Positions 26,756 through 33,723 of a stretch of 64,000 bases of DNA are shown here, one piece after another; position 1 is the stretch's first letter, and every line of letters begins with the position of its first letter. The stretch is from JBEDUK01 sp040414485. Its GTDB lineage: Bacteria; Actinomycetota; UBA4738. The stretch is from assembly GCA_040414485.1 (NCBI GenBank), contig JBEDUK010000027.1, positions 18,528 to 82,527 of the forward strand, given 5' to 3'. The notes under the pieces are model-generated. The model was not told where the DNA came from. It was given only the letters and a program-made list of their open reading frames with translations, and did no database searches. The translations under genes and the position numbers were made by a program.

Positions 26756-26763
26756 GCGCCAAC

Positions 26764-26792
26764 TGTATACGAGTCACTCCGCGGGGTGTCAA
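26764..26792 (-). promoter_or_regulatory. Near-consensus promoter of the sulfate operon
   Basis: Minus strand: TTGACA (26792-26787), 17-bp spacer, TATACA (26769-26764). The -35 box is perfect and the spacing ideal. It is one of only two clearly SigA-type promoters found here. Transcription would start near 26757, giving a leader of about 180 nt before sbp. A strong core promoter is consistent with a gene held down by a repressor or leader control. Confidence 0.75.
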
Positions 26793-26839
26793 CGATCCTT
26801 CGGCGGAATCACATGTTCGGCACCGCGCTGCGGGCCGTC

Positions 26840-27607
26840 CTACCGGCCGAGAACGACCGGGCTTCCAAGGAGGCCGACCACCAGCGCCACCTGTCCGACG
26901 TGATAGGTCACCATGATCGCGATCGGTCCGCCGCGGATGGTCCGGACGAAGCGCGTCCATCCGATCAGCGCGTCGGAGGTCACGAACAGGACGGCCCCGG
27001 CGATCGCGAACGCGCGACCCTGCGCCGACCACTCGGGCCTGCCGAGGGTGGCGATGGCGCTCGCGGCCATGGCGCTGATCGCGACGACGTAGAGGGTGAC
27101 GGGGACGACGAGTTCGCGCCGCCGCTGACGCAGGATCCCCGCCCGCAGGCCGCGGAACAGCGGAACCGTCACGGCCAGGGTGACGGCGGCGCCGACCAGC
27201 AACGGAAGCAGGGGCGGCGATGTCGTGTTGAACGCGGCGACGTAGGCGAGGTGCGCGAAGAGGAACGACGCGAGGCCCGCGACGAACAGATCCTTCGGCA
27301 GCATGAGGAACACGTCGCCGGCCAGCGACAGGCAGAGCGCGGCGAGGGTGAACGCCCAGCGCGCATCGGGGAGCGGCGGTCGCCGGTAGGCGACCGCCGC
27401 GGCGATGAGCACCATGAGGGTGAGCGGCTTGCAGACGTACTCGACGCGCTTCGCGTGGCGTGCGACCGCCATCCAGTCGCATGCCGCCACCACGAGCGAG
27501 GCGACGACAAGCGCGGTGCCGGTGCTCAGCGCGGCCCGTCCAGGCGTTCGCGGAGCGTCATCGTCACGGACCACAGGATCCAGCGGTTCACCGCGGGATG
27601 ATCGCAT
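26840..27607 (-). CDS. Lysoplasmalogenase (YhhN family) membrane protein
   Basis: Integral membrane protein, 255 residues with about eight helices, matching the YhhN/TMEM86 family, which hydrolyses the vinyl-ether bond of lysoplasmalogens. Family features seen: KPLTLMVLIAAA near the second helix, LAGDVFLMLP with its Asp, a mid-protein HLAYVAAF with His, and GAVLFVTSDALIGW near the C-terminus. The start is uncertain: ATG 27607 is used, while TTG 27634 and GTG 27574 are in frame and no ribosome-binding site decides. It is divergent from the coiled-coil protein gene. Confidence 0.85.
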   Translation of the reverse strand: MRSSRGEPLDPVVRDDDAPRTPGRAALSTGTALVVASLVVAACDWMAVARHAKRVEYVCKPLTLMVLIAAAVAYRRPPLPDARWAFTLAALCLSLAGDVFLMLPKDLFVAGLASFLFAHLAYVAAFNTTSPPLLPLLVGAAVTLAVTVPLFRGLRAGILRQRRRELVVPVTLYVVAISAMAASAIATLGRPEWSAQGRAFAIAGAVLFVTSDALIGWTRFVRTIRGGPIAIMVTYHVGQVALVVGLLGSPVVLGR

Positions 27608-27666
27608 GGCCCGTTTCAGGCTCGGAGTGGGCAACAGCCGGCGCGTCGGGTAGAACTTGCGGTCTC

Positions 27667-28482
27667 ATGGCGAGCGAATCCAGCATCCGGGACGAGGTCG
27701 TAAAGCGACTTTACCAAGTGCCGCCGGAGCAGTTCGTCGCCGAGCGGACCCGGTTGGTGAAGGAGTCCAAGGACGCCGGTGAACGCGACCAGGCGGCCGC
27801 GCTCGGTCGGCTTCGCCGGCCCGCCGCGCCGGCCTGGGCGCTGGCGCGGATCGCGGCCGATGATCCCGACGCCGTCGATGAGTTGCTCGCGGCGAACTCG
27901 CGTCTCCGTGACGCGATGGCCGGCGGCGGACGGGTTGGCGGCGAGCGCTTCCGTCAGGCGTCCGACGAACGCCTGCGTGTCGTCGCGCGACTCACCGACC
28001 GCGCGGGCAAGGTCCTCGAGGAGGCCGGCATCAGCGCCGGGCGGCCGGTTCTCGAACGGATCGAGACCACCCTGATGGCGACGGCGACCGACGACGCCGG
28101 CGCGGACCTGCTACGACGCGGGGTGCTCGACCACGACCTGGCGGCCGGCGGGTTCGCGGACCTGCTCGGGGGGGCCGAATCCACCGTCTCCGAGTCCCCG
28201 CCGGGCGGCGCCGGCGCCAAGAAGGACGCGGACGGCGCCGTCAGCAGGAAGCGCCGCGAGCGGCTCGAGCGAGAAGCGAGGGAGCGGCAGGACGAGGCAC
28301 GGGCCGCCGAGGATGCGGCGGCGGCCGCCGAGCGCGACGCCCAGGTGGCCCAGCGGGCAGCGGAGGCGGCCGTCAAGGCCGCCTCCGTCAAGCGCAAGGA
28401 CGCCGAGCGGCTGGCGAAGGACGCCTCGCGGGCCCACGAGCGGGCGCGAACCGCGGTCGACCGTCTGGAGGCCGAGAGCTAG
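27667..28482 (+). CDS. Hypothetical coiled-coil protein
   Basis: Cytoplasmic protein of 271 residues with no recognised domain. The N-terminal half (1-170) is predicted helical, with a block KRLYQVPPEQFVAERTRLVK that recurs in actinobacterial hypothetical proteins as I recall them. A Gly/Pro linker (about 180-200) leads to a long charged helix from 200 to the end, rich in Ala, Arg, Glu and Lys, likely a coiled coil. ATG at 27667 is set by the start of the conserved block; TAGAAC lies 10 nt upstream. It is convergent with the acyltransferase gene. Function unknown. Confidence 0.8.
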   Translation: MASESSIRDEVVKRLYQVPPEQFVAERTRLVKESKDAGERDQAAALGRLRRPAAPAWALARIAADDPDAVDELLAANSRLRDAMAGGGRVGGERFRQASDERLRVVARLTDRAGKVLEEAGISAGRPVLERIETTLMATATDDAGADLLRRGVLDHDLAAGGFADLLGGAESTVSESPPGGAGAKKDADGAVSRKRRERLEREARERQDEARAAEDAAAAAERDAQVAQRAAEAAVKAASVKRKDAERLAKDASRAHERARTAVDRLEAES

Positions 28483-28535
28483 ACCGGCGTCTCGCCCTGT
28501 TCACCACGACGGCGTCCGCTCGCCGTGACCGAATG

Positions 28536-29879
28536 TCAGCATGCAGGTGCCTCGCCCTCCGCGTGCGTGACACCGGACCGGAACGGTTGGGTTCGGAGCA
28601 CGCGCAGCACCGCGGCGCCGCAGAGGTACAGGAGCACGCCAACCCACGGGATGCCGGTCGGGCCGTGGTAGCTGGGACCGGACACGGCAACGGCGAGGAG
28701 CCCGGCCACCACCGCGGCCATTCCGACCACGGTCGCTCCGTCGCGCAACAGCCCAGGCTCGACGGGACGCAGCACCGACCGGCGCAGTTCGATCCGGGCG
28801 AAAAGGGCGACCAGAACGGCGAGGATGACGGCGCAGGACGCGATCCACGGCACCCGCCACAGCAACCACGCTCCGGAGTGGATCGGGGGCTGCGCCATGA
28901 CACCGGTCGGGAACAGCACGACGGCCGCGATCGCAGCCGCCGTCATGTGCCAGAGGAACACGGTCAGGATGACCGCATTGGCCGCGATGACCGCGGTCCA
29001 CGGCCGGGTCCGGCGAAGCCATCGGTTGGCCGCGGGCTGCAGGGCCAGAACCACGCCGACCTGCGTGGCGGCGAGCGCCATCAGTGCCAGGGTCGGTGGG
29101 GCCGTGTTGTCGCTCCCGACCATGGGGATCTCGTACGGGCCCACCACGGTCAGCCCGATCAGGACGATCAGACTGCCGGCCGCGAACGCGAGTGCCTGCC
29201 AAGGGCTCAGCCGCAGGAGCCCGTCCCGCCAGCAGAAACCGAGCTGGTAGACCGCCAGCCAGGCGAACAGGTAGCTGCTCTCGCCCACGATCGGCACGTC
29301 CAGGCCCATCCGCAGCAGGTCGGCGAGGGCGACGAGGACCACCATCGCCACCGGGACGGCCAGCCCAGCCCGGCGGTGAAGCGCATACAGCCACGGCGTG
29401 AGCACCACCATGGCGAGGTAGGCCACCAGGAACCAGAGCGGAATGGAGGCCAGCCAGGCCGCGGTGCCGAGGAGCTTCCTGTCCACCCCGGCCGCGCGCG
29501 CGATCAGCGTCACCACGGGCAGCACCACGAAGAGCGCAGTCGTCGGCCGAAGGAGGCGATCGGTCCGCCGCAACACCCAGCCGATGCCGTCGCCTCCCCG
29601 GGTGCGGTGCGACGCCATCGAGGCAGCGCTGGCGTACCCACCGACGAAGAAGAAGATCGGCATGACCTGGAACAGCCAGGTGAACGGGTCGATCCAGGTC
29701 AGAACGCCGAGCGCGTTGTACCCGGACAGGTGACCGTCCCGATAGACCACGGCGACGACGAACCAGTGCCCGAGCACCACCAGGCAGATCGCGACCGCGC
29801 GCCACATGTCGGCGCTGCGTTCGCGACTCTCCGGCGTCCGCAACGCCAGGTTACGCACCGTCGACGTCAACCCGCTCAT
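28536..29879 (-). CDS. Acyltransferase-3 family membrane protein
   Basis: Membrane protein of 447 residues with about ten or more helices, resembling the acyltransferase-3 fold (PF01757) used to O-acylate sugars and surface glycans. The catalytic-type His appears in VVLGHWFVV (first helix), and FFFVGGYASA, LWFLVAYLAMV and FLWHMTA are family blocks. ATG at 29879. The upstream 208-nt gap is shared with the divergent response regulator. The acyl group and acceptor are not predictable. Confidence 0.85.
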   Translation of the reverse strand: MSGLTSTVRNLALRTPESRERSADMWRAVAICLVVLGHWFVVAVVYRDGHLSGYNALGVLTWIDPFTWLFQVMPIFFFVGGYASAASMASHRTRGGDGIGWVLRRTDRLLRPTTALFVVLPVVTLIARAAGVDRKLLGTAAWLASIPLWFLVAYLAMVVLTPWLYALHRRAGLAVPVAMVVLVALADLLRMGLDVPIVGESSYLFAWLAVYQLGFCWRDGLLRLSPWQALAFAAGSLIVLIGLTVVGPYEIPMVGSDNTAPPTLALMALAATQVGVVLALQPAANRWLRRTRPWTAVIAANAVILTVFLWHMTAAAIAAVVLFPTGVMAQPPIHSGAWLLWRVPWIASCAVILAVLVALFARIELRRSVLRPVEPGLLRDGATVVGMAAVVAGLLAVAVSGPSYHGPTGIPWVGVLLYLCGAAVLRVLRTQPFRSGVTHAEGEAPAC

Positions 29880-29990
29880 GACATCAACCCCTGTCGATCC
29901 TGGCGCGCACAGGTCGCGACCGGGTCGAAGGCCGTACTGAGCCTATATCCCGGCCCCACCATGAGGTGAACGTGAGGCGATTCGCGCGCT

Positions 29991-30087
29991 TTGGCACCGG
30001 CCCAATCGCCGCAAGGCGGCGACGCGGGCAGCGACAAAGCCGTGACCCCGCCGTCATGTTCGCCATCGGGCATGCCGAAAGAGTCGG
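29991..30087 (+). ncRNA. Possible c-di-GMP-I (GEMM)-like riboswitch, interrupted
   Basis: The leader of the response regulator gene has parts of the c-di-GMP-I aptamer in order: GGCCCAA (like GGCAAA); a stem CGCC-GCAA-GGCG with a GNRA loop; GACGC; AAAGCC; and near the start codon GCCATCGGGCATGCCGAAA, resembling the conserved AGCCGGGUUACCGAAA end. In the consensus GACGC runs directly into AAAGCC. Here ten bases (30026-30035) intervene, apparently from duplication of GCGAC. It may be a diverged, dead or new variant aptamer, or a chance match. Confidence 0.4.
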
Positions 30088-30525
30088 ATGACCATGTGGG
30101 CCGAACGGCACATCGAGGGCCGAACCGGCGCCGGGACCGTCCTTGTGGCCGACGACGACGGCTTTTCAGCCGAGGCCCTGGCCGACCTGCTGGAGGACGA
30201 GGGCTTCTCCGTGATCGGGGTCGCCGTCGACGGGGAGCATGCGGTCGACGCGGCGCTTCGGCTCGCGCCCGATCTCGTGCTCATGGATCTTCGGATGCCG
30301 GGGATGGACGGCATCGAGGCGACGCGCAGGATCACGTCCCGCTCGCCGTCGCCGTGCGTGGTGATGCTCTCCGCATACGACGAACTCATCCTGCGGCAGG
30401 AGGCCCGCCGCAGCGGCGCCACCGACTACCTGGTCAAGGGCTGTCGTCCCGAGGCGTTGTTCGACACCATGCGTCGCGCGATCGCGGAGCGGAACTGCGC
30501 GCGGCCGGAGGCCGAATCGGCCTGA
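30088..30525 (+). CDS. Single-domain response regulator
   Basis: Stand-alone receiver protein, 145 residues, with acidic pocket DDD (22-24), phospho-acceptor Asp67 (LMDLRMPG), the conserved Ser in MLSAYDE and Lys in YLVKGC. No output domain follows; the C-terminus is an Ala/Glu/Arg helix. Such proteins act through protein contacts. It begins immediately after the possible c-di-GMP-I-like leader and has only a weak AAGAG ribosome-binding site. No cognate kinase is adjacent. Confidence 0.9.
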   Translation: MTMWAERHIEGRTGAGTVLVADDDGFSAEALADLLEDEGFSVIGVAVDGEHAVDAALRLAPDLVLMDLRMPGMDGIEATRRITSRSPSPCVVMLSAYDELILRQEARRSGATDYLVKGCRPEALFDTMRRAIAERNCARPEAESA

Positions 30526-30666
30526 GCCTGCCGCTGGTGTGGAACGAGGACAGCTGGACGTTGCCCAGGTTGCGCCGACCCCGTGGGCCAGCGTCCCGCC
30601 AGGAAGCGCAAGGCCCCACACCCCGGACGGAGCTCACCATGGCGTGCTTCCGCACCCGGAAGCAGC

Positions 30667-30694
30667 GGCCGGCTCCCCTTTCGGAGAGCCGGCC
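30667..30694. terminator. Bidirectional hairpin terminator
   Basis: Perfect 9-bp stem GGCCGGCTC / GAGCCGGCC with a 10-nt loop. It lies 44 nt after the stop of the S53 peptidase gene (minus strand) and 140 nt after the response regulator stop (plus strand). The genes are convergent, so it probably ends both transcripts. Confidence 0.6.
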
Positions 30695-30737
30695 GCCACC
30701 GGCTGGTCACGGTCGCGGCGAAGCCGCGCCCGCTGGA

Positions 30738-31931
30738 TCAGAAGTCGCCGATCCCGTTCGGTGTCCCGAGGCCCGTCGGGCCGTCATACCCGACACCGGC
30801 GGTGCAGACGTAGGAACCGCCGCAGCTGCCGTTCGATCCGGACGTGACGTCGAAGAGCTTGTCGGGGTCCTGGTAGACCCGCTTGCCGTACGTGACCGAG
30901 TCACCGGCGAGCGCGAACACCGACGCGATGATCGGCGATGCCTCGCTCGTCCCGCCGACCACCAGCCATCCGCCGTAATTGAACGTGTCATACACCGCCG
31001 CGCCGCTGGTCGGTGAGGCGTCGGCCGCCACGTCGGAGTAGGTCCGACCGTCGCACCCCTTGTCCGTCTGCCACTTCTGCTTCGCGAACTGGGCGGAACA
31101 GCCGCTCCCGGTTCCGGCCCACGCCGTCTCGGTCCATCCGCGCTTGCTGGAATCCCGCCGGAGATACGTCCCGCCGACGGAGATCACCCATTGGGACGAC
31201 GTCGGGAACGTGTGGTAGTCGTTGTAGCCCCAGTCACCGGACGCCACCGTGATGGCCACACCGGGATGCTTGTAGTACTTCTCGTTGATGTGGACGTTGC
31301 GGTCCTTCGTCCTGTTGTCATAGGAATTGCTGACCGCGTCGGCGCCCATCGCGACCGCCCGGTTGACGGCCTCGCCGAGATGTTCGATCCCGCCACTGTA
31401 GGCGTCCACCAGCAGGATCTTGCAGTTCGGGCAGATGGCCGAGACCATGTCCAGGTCGAGCGAGGTCTCGAGGCCCCAGCCCACGTTCGTCGGCGGCCAA
31501 TTGTGGTCGCCGGCCGAGGTGACCTCGGTGAAGCAGCCGTTCCCCGTGGTGCACTTCGAGAGGCCGTATGTCTGGCGGTAGACGGCCAGGTCGGCTTCTG
31601 CGTTCGGGTCGTGCCAGGCATCGACGATGCCGACGGTCATCCCCTGCCCGTGGTCCGAGGAAGGCAGTTTGTACGCGTCCTGCAGGTCGGCCGGCCCCAG
31701 CCCGCTCGGCGCGGGGGTCGTGAACGGCCGGTTCTTGCTGTCGACCAGGACGAGCGACATGCAATGGGCGATACCGTTCGGCAGGTCCGCGCAGACCCGC
31801 TGCGCGTGCAGCCCCGCCGGCCTCGGCCACGTCGCCAGCCCGTGCGAGCTTGGCGCGGCGCTGGCACTGGCCGACTCGACACCGGTCACGAGCAGGCCGA
31901 CGCTCGCAAGGAGCATCAGGAATTTCTTCAT
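30738..31931 (-). CDS. Secreted S53 (sedolisin-type) serine-carboxyl peptidase
   Basis: Exported acid-type peptidase, 397 residues. A signal peptide (KKFLMLLASVGLLVTGVESASA) precedes the domain. The catalytic Glu145/Asp149 are in WGLETSLDLDM, the oxyanion Asp223 in ASGDWG and the nucleophile Ser319 in GGTSEASP. The calcium site is the C-terminal DVTSG...GVGYDGPTGLGTPNG. The usual propeptide of about 180 residues is missing: the catalytic domain block GLGPADLQDAYKLP starts near residue 76. ATG at 31931 is chosen over GTG 31937 because AAGGAG is 9 nt upstream. It is alone in its transcript. Confidence 0.93.
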   Translation of the reverse strand: MKKFLMLLASVGLLVTGVESASASAAPSSHGLATWPRPAGLHAQRVCADLPNGIAHCMSLVLVDSKNRPFTTPAPSGLGPADLQDAYKLPSSDHGQGMTVGIVDAWHDPNAEADLAVYRQTYGLSKCTTGNGCFTEVTSAGDHNWPPTNVGWGLETSLDLDMVSAICPNCKILLVDAYSGGIEHLGEAVNRAVAMGADAVSNSYDNRTKDRNVHINEKYYKHPGVAITVASGDWGYNDYHTFPTSSQWVISVGGTYLRRDSSKRGWTETAWAGTGSGCSAQFAKQKWQTDKGCDGRTYSDVAADASPTSGAAVYDTFNYGGWLVVGGTSEASPIIASVFALAGDSVTYGKRVYQDPDKLFDVTSGSNGSCGGSYVCTAGVGYDGPTGLGTPNGIGDF

Positions 31932-32285
31932 CGACACCGACTCCTTTCACCTACTCCCGCGACGGCCCGCGCCCGCGGGCCTCCTCCCGACGGCGGGGAT
32001 CGCGGCTCCCCCCGGATGCCGCGAGACGGCGCCGGTGGATGCTCCGGCCGCCCCGACCGTCGGCGTAGCATATGCCCTTTCCGGGACGGGTTCGCTCCGA
32101 CACGCAATCCGGCACGAAGAGGGGCGAACGTGATCAACGTCGCACACCCCTGATGCGCGGGCCGCCGATGCGCGAACGGCTTGATGGATTCGGCCCCGTG
32201 GTCACGTCGCTACGTGGCCGCGTGACCGCGTGACCACGTGACCACCCCAACCGTCAGAACCGCCGGGGAGAGGAGACGCAACGAC
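31932..32285. other. 354-bp divergent intergenic region
   Basis: Separates the S53 peptidase (minus) from the M20 peptidase (plus). For the S53 side it contains AAGGAG near the start and a possible -10 box TATGCT (32072-32067, minus strand) with no good -35. For the M20 side it contains GAGGAG just before the start and the repeats at 32197-32243. The GC-rich self-complementary GCCCGCGCCCGCGGGC near 31965-31980 could fold in the S53 leader. I see no gene in it. Confidence 0.6.
32197..32243 (+). repeat. Inverted and tandem CGTGACC repeats upstream of M20 gene
   Basis: CGTGGTCACG (32197-32206) and CGTGACCACG (32229-32238) form a perfect 10-bp inverted repeat with a 22-nt loop. The right part contains three tandem units of CGTGACC (32221, 32229, 32237). 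They lie 43-90 nt before the M20 start codon. The arrangement suits a transcription-factor operator or an mRNA hairpin. Confidence 0.6.
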
Positions 32286-33656
32286 ATGAGCACATCCACC
32301 ATGGACGCCGGCGCGGATGCGACGGCTGAGGTCACCGAGCTCCTGCAAGCGCTCATCCGCAACGCCTGTGTGAACGACGGCTCCGCGGAATCCGGGCAGG
32401 AGGTCCGCAGCGCGGACGTCATCGCCGCCTATCTGGAGGGCTCCGGGCTGGATCTGCAGGGCTACGAGGCAGTACCCGGCAGGGCCAACCTGGTCGGCAG
32501 GATCGAGGGCAGCGATCCCGACGCGCCGACGCTGTTGCTGATGGGTCACACCGACGTCGTGCCCGTCAATCCCGCGAGCTGGCGCCATGACCCGTTCGGC
32601 GGAGAGCTGATCGACGGCGAAATCTGGGGCCGCGGTGCCGTCGACATGCTGAACGAGACCGCCTCGATGGCGGTGGCCTTCAAGCGGCTGGCGAAGTCCG
32701 GCTTCGCGCCGAAGGGCACGCTCGTGTATCTGGCCGTCGCGGACGAGGAGGCGCTCGGAACCTACGGCGCGGACTGGATGCTGCAGCACGAGACCGACGC
32801 CGTGCGAGCGGACTACGTCATCACCGAATCCGGCGGTTTCGCGATGCCCCTGCCCACCGCCGGGGGGCCGAAGCTCCCCGTGATGGTCGGCGAGAAGGGC
32901 GCGTTCTGGGCCCGCATCACCGTCACGGGCACGCCTGGGCACGGTTCGATGCCGCTTCGAACCGACAACGCGCTGGTCAAGGCGGCCCGCGTCGTCGAAC
33001 GCCTCGCGGCACACCAGCCGGAGACGCAGATCGACGGCATCTGGCGGCGCTTCGTCGAATCGGTAAGGCTCCCCGACGAGATCTCGAACGTCCTGCTCGA
33101 CCCCGACTCGCTGAACGCCTTCTGCCGGAGCGAGTCGACCGATCTGGGTCTGGCGCGGATGGTCCACGCGGCGACGCACACGACGATCGCGCCCACGATC
33201 GGGCACGGCGGCGTGAAGACGAACGTCATCCCGGATCGTGTCGACCTCGAGGTGGACGTCAGGACCCTCCCGGGGCAGTCCGACGCCGACGTGCTGGCGA
33301 TCCTCACCGAGGCCATCGGACCCGACCTGATGCGCGACGTCGAGATCACGACGTCGACATCGAACGAGGCGACGGCCTCCGCGATGGACACACCGCTGTG
33401 GGACTCGCTGGCGAGGGTCTCGAACGCCCTGGTGCCGGGCGCCGAGACGGTGCCGTTCATGATCGTCGGCGCCACGGACGCGCGCTTCTTCCGCCGCGCC
33501 GGGTCGGTCGCGTACGGATACGGCCTGTTCAGCGACCGGATCTCATTCAAGGACTACGGCTCGATGTTCCACGGCAATGACGAGCGCATCGACCAGGAGT
33601 CACTTCGGCTCGCCGAAGCGCTCTGGGAGGCCGTGGCCCGGGACTTTCTGGGGTAG
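32286..33656 (+). CDS. M20-family metallopeptidase/deacylase
   Basis: Zinc-dependent amidohydrolase or dipeptidase of the M20/ArgE/DapE superfamily, 456 residues, cytoplasmic. Metal ligands and catalytic residues are in MGHTDVVPV (His, Asp), GRGAVDMLNETAS (Asp; many members have DMKG here), VADEEALG (Glu-Glu) and the C-terminal FHGNDERI (His). The dimerisation domain lies around 210-330. ATG at 32286 follows GAGAGGAGACGC. Substrate is probably an N-acyl amino acid or dipeptide. It is single, with repeats upstream. Confidence 0.92.
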   Translation: MSTSTMDAGADATAEVTELLQALIRNACVNDGSAESGQEVRSADVIAAYLEGSGLDLQGYEAVPGRANLVGRIEGSDPDAPTLLLMGHTDVVPVNPASWRHDPFGGELIDGEIWGRGAVDMLNETASMAVAFKRLAKSGFAPKGTLVYLAVADEEALGTYGADWMLQHETDAVRADYVITESGGFAMPLPTAGGPKLPVMVGEKGAFWARITVTGTPGHGSMPLRTDNALVKAARVVERLAAHQPETQIDGIWRRFVESVRLPDEISNVLLDPDSLNAFCRSESTDLGLARMVHAATHTTIAPTIGHGGVKTNVIPDRVDLEVDVRTLPGQSDADVLAILTEAIGPDLMRDVEITTSTSNEATASAMDTPLWDSLARVSNALVPGAETVPFMIVGATDARFFRRAGSVAYGYGLFSDRISFKDYGSMFHGNDERIDQESLRLAEALWEAVARDFLG

Positions 33657-33723
33657 GGCGACCTCGAATCCCCGCCGGCGGCTTCAGTCGGCACCACGGC
33701 CGGGCCGATGCTTGATATCGAAT

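Noticed and set aside
26580..26760. SAM or other known sulfur riboswitch in the sulfate leader
   Set aside because: I could not place the conserved cores of SAM-I/IV or SAM-II; the region is instead three copies of a short unit. A covariance search would settle it.
30536..30622. GGTGTGG/CCACACC inverted repeat enclosing about 73 nt, with GGGACGC inside on the minus strand, possible second c-di-GMP aptamer
   Set aside because: It lies between convergent genes, so no downstream gene would be controlled, and the other conserved aptamer parts are missing.
32202..33206. Minus-strand frame of about 330 codons opposite the M20 peptidase
   Set aside because: Shadow of a gene with intact metal-ligand motifs; no domain seen in the antisense product.
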